Origin: Cohnella thailandensis
Lineage (GTDB): Bacteria > Bacillota > Bacilli > Paenibacillales > Paenibacillaceae
Assembly: GCF_014212135.1 (NCBI RefSeq)
Contig: NZ_JACJVQ010000021.1
Location: 181,789-245,788 of the forward strand
Reading direction: 5' to 3'
Length of the DNA stretch: 64,000 nucleotides
Positions 57,588-64,000 of the stretch are shown piece by piece (positions within the stretch are counted from its first letter, which is position 1; each line of letters opens with the position of its first letter). Below the pieces are notes generated by a model, which made no database searches, had not been told where the DNA came from, and was given only the letters and a program-made list of their open reading frames with translations. The position numbers were made by a program, and so were the translations under genes.

Positions 57588-58457
57588 TTACTTCGTATTG
57601 ACTAGATCCGTCGTGTCGGGCTCGACGCCTATCCACTCCTTGTACATCGCTTTGTATTCGTCGCTCGCGCGCACCTTCTCCACGGCGGCGTCGATCTTCG
57701 CCTTAAGCCCGCTGCCCTTCGGGAGCATGATCCCGTAGTATTCCGGGGCGAAGTTGGTCTTGTCGTACATGGCGGCGTACTTCTTGTCCGGATGCTGCTC
57801 GACGAAAGCCTGCACGACCGCGAAGTCGGCAACGACCGCGTCCACGCCGCCGCTGTCCAGCTCCAGCAGGGCCAGCGTGTTGCTGTCGAAGCGCTTGAGA
57901 TCGGCATTCCCCTCTCCCATGATCCCCTTCATCAACTCTTCCGCCGTCGTCGCCCCCTGCACCGCCACCTTCTTGTCCTTCAACTCCAGCGCGTTCGCGA
58001 TCGTCGCGCCTTCCTTCGTCAGAATCATATTGACCGATTCGAAGTACGGAATCGAGAAATCGAAGGTTTGCTTCCGTTCGTCGGTGATGGAGATCGCCGA
58101 GATGGCCATGTCGTAGGAGCTCTTATCGCCCTGCTCCAGGTCGGCGAACAACGGATCCCACCCGGTATTCGTCAGCTCATAGTCCAGTCCCGCTTCCTTC
58201 ATGACGGCATCGAGGAAGTCGACGTCGAAGCCGACGATTTTATCCTTGTCCATGCTCTCCATCGGGGCATAGCTCGCATCGGTCGCTACCTTGATGACCG
58301 CCTTCTCTCCGCCGGGACTCGCCGCTTCGCTTGGGCTAGCCGGGGCGCTCGGACTCGCCTCGCCGCCGCTGGCCGCTTGCTCGTTTTTGTTGGAGCCGCA
58401 TGCCGTTAAAGCTAGCGCCATTACCGCGACCGACGCCAGAATCGACCATTTTCTCAT
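57588..58457 (-). CDS. amino-acid-binding lipoprotein (family 3)
   Basis: 289 residues. A lipoprotein signal with lipobox LTAC (Cys20), an Ala/Ser/Pro/Gly-rich linker (about 21-48), then the binding fold with VATDASYAPMES, GFDVDFLDAV and ELLDSGGVDAVV-like elements. Typical of glutamine, cystine or basic amino-acid importers; the ligand cannot be decided. First gene of the operon. Confidence 0.92.
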   Translation of the reverse strand: MRKWSILASVAVMALALTACGSNKNEQAASGGEASPSAPASPSEAASPGGEKAVIKVATDASYAPMESMDKDKIVGFDVDFLDAVMKEAGLDYELTNTGWDPLFADLEQGDKSSYDMAISAISITDERKQTFDFSIPYFESVNMILTKEGATIANALELKDKKVAVQGATTAEELMKGIMGEGNADLKRFDSNTLALLELDSGGVDAVVADFAVVQAFVEQHPDKKYAAMYDKTNFAPEYYGIMLPKGSGLKAKIDAAVEKVRASDEYKAMYKEWIGVEPDTTDLVNTK

Positions 58458-58495
58458 CGCCCATCCCCCTAATTAATGTCACTTAATATAACACG

Positions 58496-58552
58496 ATTTT
58501 ATCATATATTCGAAGATATTCAATTTGAATTCGATCCTATTTTCAAAATTTT
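58496..58552 (-). promoter_or_regulatory. promoter of the amino-acid importer with a CodY-like box
   Basis: TTGAAT (58518-58523), 16-base spacer, TAAAAT (58496-58501) on the minus strand. TATTTTCAAAATTTT (58538-58552) matches the CodY motif AATTTTCWGAAAATT at 12 of 15 positions, 14 bases upstream of -35. The region is very AT-rich relative to the window. Confidence 0.45.
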
Positions 58553-58610
58553 AGGATAATAAATCTTCCATAATAGTGAAAGCGCTATTTTAATGGCATT
58601 AAATATAACA

Positions 58611-58632
58611 TAAAAGAAGACCCTATAGGGTC
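58611..58632 (-). terminator. terminator of the ion-transporter-superfamily permease gene
   Basis: A perfect palindrome GACCCTATAGGGTC (58619-58632), followed on the minus strand by TTCTTTTA. It lies 29 bases after the stop codon. Confidence 0.7.
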
Positions 58633-58661
58633 CGCAAAAAAAGGAAACGATGCTAAATTCG

Positions 58662-60059
58662 TCATACGAGAAACATCGCGACGATCGTCGTCGCCCCAAG
58701 GCCGATCAACACCGGCTTCAGGTTCCGCCTGGCCAGTTCGAACGGGCTGACGCCGCAGATGGCCGCGGCCGGGATAAGCGCCCATGGGATAAGCGTGCCG
58801 CCGCCCACCCAGATGGCCGCCACTTGACCGAGCGCCGTAAGCGTCGCCGCCCCGGAGCCGATCGCGGTCGCGAACATATTGGCGACGGAGCCGGCGAGAG
58901 AGATGCCGGAGAAGCCCGAGCCGTCGAGGCCGGTGATCGCGCCCGTTACCGAGAGGGTGAGCGAGCCGACGATTCCGTTCACCGGCACGGCGTCCGCCAG
59001 CGCGACCCCCAGGTCGTTCACGATGCCGTGCGAGCCTTCCGGCAAATTCTCTCCGAGCAGCTCCGTGAACGCCGAGTCTCCCAAGTAGAAGAAGGCCGCG
59101 ATCGGAATAACCGGGCCGAAAATCTTAAAGCCGAATTGGAAGCCGTCCACCATATAGGAGGTAATCTCCTCCAAGCCTTTGTTTCGGTGGGCCATCAAAG
59201 TCAGGACAATGAGGATAAGCACCGCCGTCCCCCCGATGAGCGCCGTCGCGTCTCCTCCTTGCAGGTCGTAAACGAACATGGCGACGACGTCCAGCAAGAA
59301 TAAGATCGGAATGACGATCGCCGACCATCGCTTCGCCCTCAAGGACAGAGAGACCGACCCCGCGTCCGCGGACAACGCCGATTGGCCTCCTTCGACGAGC
59401 CCGTCTCTCCACGTTCCGTTTTTCCGGTCCCGGTACATGAACCAGAACGCGAGCGCCGTCGTTACGGCCCCCATCACGATGACCAGAGGCACGCTCGCCT
59501 CCATGACCTCCGACACCGGAAGGCCCGCCGCGTCGGCCGTCAGCTTGGGCGCGCCTTGAATGATATAATCGCCGGACAGCGCGATCCCGTGACCGAACAG
59601 GTTCATCGCCATGGCGGCGCCGAGAGCGGGAAGTCCGACCCGGACCGCCGCCGGGAGCAGCACGGCTCCGACAAGCGCGACCCCCGGGGACGGCCAGAAA
59701 AACCAGGAGGAGACCATCATGATCATGCCGATTCCCCAGAAGGCCAGAGCCGGGGTTCTCATGAAACCGGTGAGCGGCCGGACCATGATCTCGTTGATGC
59801 CGGTACGGATCATGACCCGGCTCATCGAGACGATGATCGAGATGATGAAGATCGTTCCGATGAGTTCCTTCGTGGCGTAGATGAAGCTGTTGAAAATGCC
59901 CGAGACGGAGTCGCTTGCGCTCTCGGTCGCGATCAGCGCCAAAACGAGAATGCCGACGACGCAGATCATCGTGGTGTCCCTTCTCTTGATCAATAGCGCC
60001 AGAATGAATACAATGAACGCCAGGTACACCCAATGCAAGGCGGATAATTCAACGTCCAT
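58662..60059 (-). CDS. ion-transporter-superfamily permease, substrate unknown
   Basis: 465 residues, about 12 membrane helices, with the two-fold organisation of GntP/DcuC-type carriers. Helix-breaking segments such as MNLFGHGIALSGDYIIQGAP and TGLDGSGFSGISLAG are typical of the re-entrant loops in this superfamily. It probably moves an organic anion or similar solute; context gives no substrate. The ATG has GGGGTG 7 bases upstream. Monocistronic. Confidence 0.8.
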   Translation of the reverse strand: MDVELSALHWVYLAFIVFILALLIKRRDTTMICVVGILVLALIATESASDSVSGIFNSFIYATKELIGTIFIISIIVSMSRVMIRTGINEIMVRPLTGFMRTPALAFWGIGMIMMVSSWFFWPSPGVALVGAVLLPAAVRVGLPALGAAMAMNLFGHGIALSGDYIIQGAPKLTADAAGLPVSEVMEASVPLVIVMGAVTTALAFWFMYRDRKNGTWRDGLVEGGQSALSADAGSVSLSLRAKRWSAIVIPILFLLDVVAMFVYDLQGGDATALIGGTAVLILIVLTLMAHRNKGLEEITSYMVDGFQFGFKIFGPVIPIAAFFYLGDSAFTELLGENLPEGSHGIVNDLGVALADAVPVNGIVGSLTLSVTGAITGLDGSGFSGISLAGSVANMFATAIGSGAATLTALGQVAAIWVGGGTLIPWALIPAAAICGVSPFELARRNLKPVLIGLGATTIVAMFLV

Positions 60060-60211
60060 TCCCGCTCACCCCATCCCACTCTATTGGAAGTGGTACATTG
60101 TATGAGTGTGGCGAATGGCGCATGCCAAGATTTCGGACAACGCGGCAGGTTATGTCGGATAGGCTTGTCATCTAGGAACTGTTGGAAAATAAGAGAGGGG
60201 GGAGGCCGCGA

Positions 60212-60427
60212 ATGGCTATCCAGCGAAGATTAACGACCGACGCGGATTTCGAGGAGGCGATGGCGCGCCAGCTTGGAATTCGGGTGTTTCGCGACGATCA
60301 GATCGTCGATTCCGGTGGCGTCATTATCCGGTTCGACGACAGCACGATCATCCTTCAATCGGGAGTCGGCGATTTGTCCTACCACCCAAGGGCTTTGTGC
60401 GAGTTCTTCGAACTGAAGCGCCGATAA
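60212..60427 (+). CDS. hypothetical small protein, 71 residues
   Basis: A soluble protein of 71 residues with no recognised domain; charged N-terminus (IQRRLTTDADFEEAM) and a beta-rich middle (GGVIIRFDDSTIILQSG). The ATG at 60212 has GGGGGGAGG 7 bases upstream, a very strong SD; the frame opens earlier with TTG at 60182 but without support. It is followed by a stem-loop shared with deoC. I do not assign a function. Confidence 0.7.
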   Translation: MAIQRRLTTDADFEEAMARQLGIRVFRDDQIVDSGGVIIRFDDSTIILQSGVGDLSYHPRALCEFFELKRR

Positions 60428-60439
60428 GCATAAGACAAA

Positions 60440-60478
60440 GAAGCCTCCGCGGACCGCATCGGCAGTCCCGGAGGCTTC
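60440..60478. terminator. stem-loop between convergent genes
   Basis: GAAGCCTCCG pairs with CGGAGGCTTC (10 bp) between the small hypothetical gene and deoC, both ending here. Confidence 0.75.
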
Positions 60479-60497
60479 TCTCCTTTATCTCGCTCGG

Positions 60498-61190
60498 TTA
60501 GTATCCCGACCCTTGCCCGCCGGACACGATCGCCACGCTGGAGCTGGCTCCGATTCGCGTCGCGCCCGCCGCGATGACCGCCCGGCAAGTCGCCGCGTCG
60601 CGAACTCCGCCCGATGCCTTGACACCCATCTCCGGGCCGACCGCGCGTCTCATGAGGGCGATATCCTCGACCGTCGCGCCGCCGGGGCCGAAGCCCGTCG
60701 ACGTCTTCACGAAGTCCGCCCCGGCCGACTTGCTCAGCTCGCAGGCTTTGATTTTCTCTTCGTCGGTCAGCAGCCCCGTCTCCAGAATCACCTTTACGAT
60801 CGCCTTGCCGCGGCTAGCCGCGACGACCGCCGCGATGTCCCGTTCGACTTGCTCCAGCATTCCGGACTTCAGGGCGCCGACGTTAAGCACCATGTCGATG
60901 TCCGTCGCGCCGTTCCCGATCGCATCCTCCGTCTCCGCCACCTTCGTGCTCGTAGTCGAAGCCCCGAGCGGGAACCCGATGACCGTCGTGATTCCGACGC
61001 CCGTGCCCGCCAGCAGCTCGGCCGCCGTCCGGACCCAATAGGGATTGACGCATACCGTCGCGAACCCGTACTGCTTCGCTTCCTCGCAGAGGCGGACGAT
61101 CCCGGACCGGGTGCTCTCCGGCTTCAGCAGAGTATGGTCGATGTACGAAGCAAGATCCATGTCCGCCCCGGGCTGTGCTTGATTCAACAT
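60498..61190 (-). CDS. deoC: deoxyribose-phosphate aldolase
   Basis: 230 residues, the usual size. It converts 2-deoxyribose 5-phosphate to acetaldehyde and glyceraldehyde 3-phosphate. DHTLLKPE near the N-terminus, VCVNPYWV, the catalytic Lys in GADFVKTSTGF and the phosphate-binding KASGGVRD are all present. The ATG at 61190 was chosen because GGGGGA lies 9 bases upstream; the frame runs up to 61277, overlapping the previous gene, without an SD. It is 56 bases after deoR and probably cotranscribed. Confidence 0.93.
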   Translation of the reverse strand: MLNQAQPGADMDLASYIDHTLLKPESTRSGIVRLCEEAKQYGFATVCVNPYWVRTAAELLAGTGVGITTVIGFPLGASTTSTKVAETEDAIGNGATDIDMVLNVGALKSGMLEQVERDIAAVVAASRGKAIVKVILETGLLTDEEKIKACELSKSAGADFVKTSTGFGPGGATVEDIALMRRAVGPEMGVKASGGVRDAATCRAVIAAGATRIGASSSVAIVSGGQGSGY

Positions 61191-61246
61191 TTCTTTTTCC
61201 CCCAATGCCTTCATTCTTGTATATATCGCCGACGAACGCCCCGCTT

Positions 61247-62197
61247 CTACCGCTCGAGCAAATACTTCGCCGTGCATTGATCCGTGATCAGAACGTTGGT
61301 ATATTTCCCCTTCAGAGCGCCGTAAATTCCCGCGACCTTCTTCGAACCTCCGGCCACGAGAATCGATTGCTCCTTCTGTCCGAGCTCCTCGAGGCCGATG
61401 CCGATCGTCCTCTCGTTCAATTCCTCGGAGATGATCTTGCCCTCGAGATCGAAGTAGCGGGAGCAGATGTCTCCGGCGCCACTCTCTTGAATGAGCTTCA
61501 GCTCCGGTTCGTTGAAGTAGTTCGCCTTGATCAGCACGGAATCCTCGGTAGGAACCCCCACGGTGAAGACGGCGATGTTCGCTCGCTTCCCCAGCTCCAA
61601 AGTCTTGCGAATGTGCCGGTCCGACTCGATCGTCTGCCTGACCATGTAATGATCTACGATCGCGGGCAACGGGATGAAATGCGGGTTCGTGTGGAAGGCC
61701 TTGCCGAACAGATGGACAATCTCATGCGCGTAGGTATTCGTCTCGGAGTGGCTGACGCCGCCGTTCAATTGCACGACCTTGACGTTCTTGGTGAACTTCC
61801 CCTGCAGATTGATCGCCACCTCGTAGAGGGTAGTCCCCCACGTCGTCGCGATAATATCGTCGTCCTTTACCGTCTCGTTCAGATAATCGGCAGCCGCGAT
61901 TCCGAGGTATTTCTTGACGATGGCGTCCTCATACTGGGGCACCGAAAAGATTACCGCGCGCTTAAGCCCGAATTTGCGTTCCAGCTGCGCCGCCAGCGTA
62001 CCGTTATTCTCGTAAGGGTCGAGAATCTTGATCTGAACGTACCCTTCTTCTTTGGCCTGCTGCAGGAACCGGGATACGGTCGGACGCGAGATGCCGAACT
62101 TATTCGCGATCTCCTGCTGGCTATAGTCCAACTGATAATACATCTTCGCAATGTCGATCATTCGACTTAGCTTGTCATCGGAGCGTTCATCCGGCAT
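61247..62197 (-). CDS. deoR: SorC-family deoxyribonucleoside regulator DeoR
   Basis: 316 residues. An N-terminal helix-turn-helix (YSQQEIANKFGISRPTVSRFL) and a SorC sugar-phosphate-binding domain (about 60-315). Close in length and plan to Bacillus subtilis DeoR (313 residues), a repressor released by deoxyribose 5-phosphate. The adjacent deoC supports this name. No nucleoside transporter or pyrimidine phosphorylase gene lies beside it, unlike the dra-nupC-pdp set of B. subtilis. Confidence 0.88.
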   Translation of the reverse strand: MPDERSDDKLSRMIDIAKMYYQLDYSQQEIANKFGISRPTVSRFLQQAKEEGYVQIKILDPYENNGTLAAQLERKFGLKRAVIFSVPQYEDAIVKKYLGIAAADYLNETVKDDDIIATTWGTTLYEVAINLQGKFTKNVKVVQLNGGVSHSETNTYAHEIVHLFGKAFHTNPHFIPLPAIVDHYMVRQTIESDRHIRKTLELGKRANIAVFTVGVPTEDSVLIKANYFNEPELKLIQESGAGDICSRYFDLEGKIISEELNERTIGIGLEELGQKEQSILVAGGSKKVAGIYGALKGKYTNVLITDQCTAKYLLER

Positions 62198-62269
62198 GAT
62201 TCCAGCACTTCCCTTTAAGCATCTCGATGCGAAATTTTGTACTGTGGAGGATGCACATTATTTCAGTTT

Positions 62270-62298
62270 ATTATAGCTAGGACCAAGCGACGTGACAA
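62270..62298 (-). promoter_or_regulatory. promoter of deoR-deoC
   Basis: TTGTCA (62293-62298), 17-base spacer, TATAAT (62270-62275) on the minus strand: near-consensus. The start codon is 73 bases downstream of the -10. Confidence 0.7.
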
Positions 62299-62366
62299 TC
62301 GGTCGTGAGATTCATATCACACTTCTCTATAGTAACGGATAAAAGCGTCAACGCCAAGACGCGTCA

Positions 62367-62422
62367 GGGCAAAATCAAGCAAAAATGTTCTGTCTATCTG
62401 AACTTTCTTTCAGATTTTGCCC
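62367..62422. repeat. inverted repeat upstream of deoR
   Basis: GGGCAAAATC (62367-62376) and GATTTTGCCC (62413-62422) are exact inverse copies, 36 bases apart, flanking a smaller GTTC/GAAC pair (62387-62390, 62399-62402). They may be operator half-sites or a structured element. No protein gene is seen between 62198 and 62696. Confidence 0.6.
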
Positions 62423-62549
62423 TTTATATGGTAAATATCCCTTCTCTTGAGCTCACGAACCTAAGAGAATGGCTGTAACCCGACATTATCGGGCCAGTGC
62501 AGCCATCGGCAATCATCAAAGCACGCAGCTCTCGGGAACAAAAAAGGCC

Positions 62550-62579
62550 TTGACCCGAGCCCGGGGTTGCGTGTATGAT
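62550..62579 (+). promoter_or_regulatory. promoter of the secreted coiled-coil protein
   Basis: TTGACC (62550-62555), 18-base spacer, TATGAT (62574-62579). The transcript should begin near 62586, giving a leader of about 110 bases. Confidence 0.65.
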
Positions 62580-62602
62580 TGGGGAACAATAGTTCGCATC
62601 AC

Positions 62603-62660
62603 CTTACAAGGAAGCACCTGTAAGAGCGGCCGTTATCGGCTTATCTCGCAGGTGCTTTTT
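62603..62660 (+). promoter_or_regulatory. attenuator-like leader (terminator and competing antiterminator)
   Basis: A terminator can form: AAGCACCTG (62612-62620) with CAGGTGCTT (62649-62657), then T5. An alternative hairpin uses CTTAC-AGG (62603-62611) with CCT-GTAAG (62617-62624) and would break the terminator's left arm. Such mutually exclusive stems are typical of regulated leaders; the signal is unknown and no known riboswitch class was recognised. Confidence 0.6.
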
Positions 62661-62696
62661 GCTGTCCAATTTTATGTTGAGGAAGGGGAATGTTGA

Positions 62697-63524
62697 ATGA
62701 ATTTTCGTCGGATAAGATGGGGAAGAACGATCGTCGCCCTGGTAGTCGCCTTGATTCTGTCGCTGCCGCATCATGCGGGGGCGGCTTCCGTCACGCTGAC
62801 GGGCACGACGCAGACCGCCTGGGGGAAGCTCGTCGCCTTCGCCGATGACGCTCAGTCCGCGAAGCTCGTCTCCCAGATGAACGACTTTCGTTCCTTGCAG
62901 ACGCAGGAAGAGAGCATGGATGCCAAGATTCAGGCCCTTCATTACAGCAACGAAGAAGAACTGACCGTTACGAAGAATAAAATCAAGACGATACGAGCCG
63001 CCAAGATCGCCTCTCTCGAAGCGAAGGTTAAGAAGACGGAAGAGAGCTACCGGCCTCTCCTCGACAAGTACAAGCTTCTCACGCAGCAGATCAGCGCCGC
63101 CGGCACGATAGGCAGCAAGACGCTGAAGAGCGTTCTGCAAGCTCAGGCCAATCTGCTCAAGCCGGCCGTCGCGCTTGCGAAAGCGGACATTAAAGCGAGA
63201 AAGTCCGAGCTGCAGACGGAGAAGGCGGCCGTGTCCAAGATCGCGGCTTCGATTCGGACGACCTTGAAGGAGATCGACACGGTTAAGGTTCAGATCCGGG
63301 CGGCGAAGAGCGGCGCCTCTAGCTCGAAGAGCGCCCTTTCCTCCCTGCTTAAGACATTCAATTCCGCCGTCAAGAAGCCAGACGTCAAGACCTCCTCGAG
63401 CACGCTTACCTCCATGCTGTCCCTTTATACGAAACTCGTGGAGTATAAGCAGAAGAATTATGCTTACGAACAGAAGATCACGGCGATTCTTAATAAGGCT
63501 AAACTTCAATTTCCAAGCTCTTGA
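62697..63524 (+). CDS. secreted coiled-coil protein, unknown function
   Basis: 275 residues. A signal peptide (about 1-30: basic MNFRRIRWGR, hydrophobic core, HAGAAS cleavage region), then an almost wholly helical, Lys/Ala/Ser-rich body with long coiled coils (about 55-230) and no cysteine. No family recognised. The ATG is preceded by AGGAAGGGGA about 7 bases upstream. Its expression is probably gated by the leader hairpins just upstream. Confidence 0.8.
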   Translation: MNFRRIRWGRTIVALVVALILSLPHHAGAASVTLTGTTQTAWGKLVAFADDAQSAKLVSQMNDFRSLQTQEESMDAKIQALHYSNEEELTVTKNKIKTIRAAKIASLEAKVKKTEESYRPLLDKYKLLTQQISAAGTIGSKTLKSVLQAQANLLKPAVALAKADIKARKSELQTEKAAVSKIAASIRTTLKEIDTVKVQIRAAKSGASSSKSALSSLLKTFNSAVKKPDVKTSSSTLTSMLSLYTKLVEYKQKNYAYEQKITAILNKAKLQFPSS

Positions 63525-63676
63525 ATTCGGCCGCAAACCCGCTCAGTATAGAGTATGTGACTTCCTTTAATTCCAATTTTTCGCAACCTATGGCTATTTG
63601 CTGCGTTAAATAATAGAGAAGAGTTGATTCTCTTCCACGATCAAGTTGCAGCATACATCCTTTAGGCGGTGAAGAG

Positions 63677-63958
63677 TTGATACCCTTAATCATTGCAGGC
63701 TCGTTCCTAATCTCGACCATCCTCTCCGTCCGGATCGAGAGAGAGAGCAAGAGCAAATGGCTGGGCATGCTGACCGCATTTTGTTCCAACGCGTTTATTC
63801 TGACTTCCGCCTGGAAGCTGTACGGACTGGACGACGAAACCCGCATGTTCGGCATCGATTTCCAAGGGCGCAACGCCCTTCTTCTCTCGATTCCCATTCT
63901 TACTTGGCTTCTGTTTATGCTTCTCTCCTATATCCGGAAGAGAACGTCCAGAAGATGA
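63677..63958 (+). CDS. small membrane protein, unknown function
   Basis: 93 residues with two membrane segments (about 2-17 and 68-86), plus a hydrophobic middle stretch (about 30-48), and a basic C-terminus (YIRKRTSRR). The TTG start at 63677 follows GGTGAAGAG. It lies 152 bases after the secreted protein gene; the gap contains no clear promoter. Function unknown. Confidence 0.6.
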   Translation: MIPLIIAGSFLISTILSVRIERESKSKWLGMLTAFCSNAFILTSAWKLYGLDDETRMFGIDFQGRNALLLSIPILTWLLFMLLSYIRKRTSRR

Positions 63959-63981
63959 GGAAGACCCCGGGAACGAAGCAA

Positions 63982-63998
63982 GGGGCTGTCCCAAAAGT
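63982..63998. mobile_element. possible insertion-sequence terminal repeat at the window edge
   Basis: GGGGCTGTCCCAAAAGT resembles the terminal inverted repeats of several Firmicute IS families (GG-CTGTCCCAAAA type). The element itself would lie beyond the window, so only the end can be seen. Confidence 0.35.
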
Positions 63999-64000
63999 AA

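Noticed and set aside
60191..62340. A full deoxynucleoside utilisation operon
   Set aside because: Only deoR and deoC are present; no nucleoside transporter, phosphorylase or phosphopentomutase gene lies in the window.

Overview
The window looks like the chromosome of a spore-forming, GC-rich Firmicute of the Paenibacillaceae (Paenibacillus/Cohnella type). This is inferred from a ger spore-germination operon with a sigma-G-like promoter, S-layer-homology (SLH) proteins, an LtaS-type synthase, YesM/YesN-type two-component pairs beside sugar ABC transporters without their own ATPase, strong purine-rich ribosome binding sites, and frequent TTG/GTG starts. I see no rRNA, tRNA, CRISPR array or complete mobile element. 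One non-coding RNA is proposed from promoter and pairing evidence: a 6S-like RNA at about 24046-24301.

Left part (1-20.3 kb): a membrane-anchored protein cut by the left edge; an aldose-1-epimerase-like gene; an RND exporter/TetR operon whose promoter carries an operator between -35 and -10; then one long leftward polysaccharide-utilisation locus. In transcription order this is sensor kinase, AraC-type response regulator, solute-binding lipoprotein, two permeases, GH88 unsaturated glucuronyl hydrolase, and a 1524-residue secreted, SLH-anchored PL8 lyase. The logic is lyase cleavage at the cell surface, uptake of unsaturated oligosaccharides, then GH88 cleavage inside. A LacI regulator and an SDR gene follow and share an operator motif.

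Middle (20.4-42.3 kb): DoxX; a GAF protein / NarL-type regulator / PAS kinase operon (Nre-like layout); the 6S-like RNA; a DHA2 drug exporter divergent from its TetR, with two perfect palindromic operators; a repeat-rich intergenic stretch; an LtaS-type sulfatase; a germinant-receptor operon with two B-type permeases and a D-type small subunit; and a compact chemosensory cluster (CheA fused to an extra CheW domain, MCP, CheW, CheY) with a PocR/GAF/LuxR regulator upstream.

Right part (42.5-64 kb): a SWIM-SNF2 helicase; an SLH protein; a five-gene operon joining an SsuD-like flavin monooxygenase, a carbohydrate-type ABC transporter and an acyl-CoA-dehydrogenase-like flavoenzyme, divergent from an AraC regulator; a DUF445 protein with a divergent IF-3 paralogue; an amino-acid ABC transporter; an ion-transporter-superfamily permease; DeoR/DeoC; and a secreted coiled-coil protein behind an attenuator-like leader. 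The right edge may touch an insertion-sequence end.

Most noteworthy: the proposed sugar-sulfonate locus with its leader region, the IF-3 paralogue, the 6S-like RNA, the symmetric 50-bp-spaced repeat, the attenuator at 62.6 kb, and the two exporter operons that place a TetR operator inside the core promoter.
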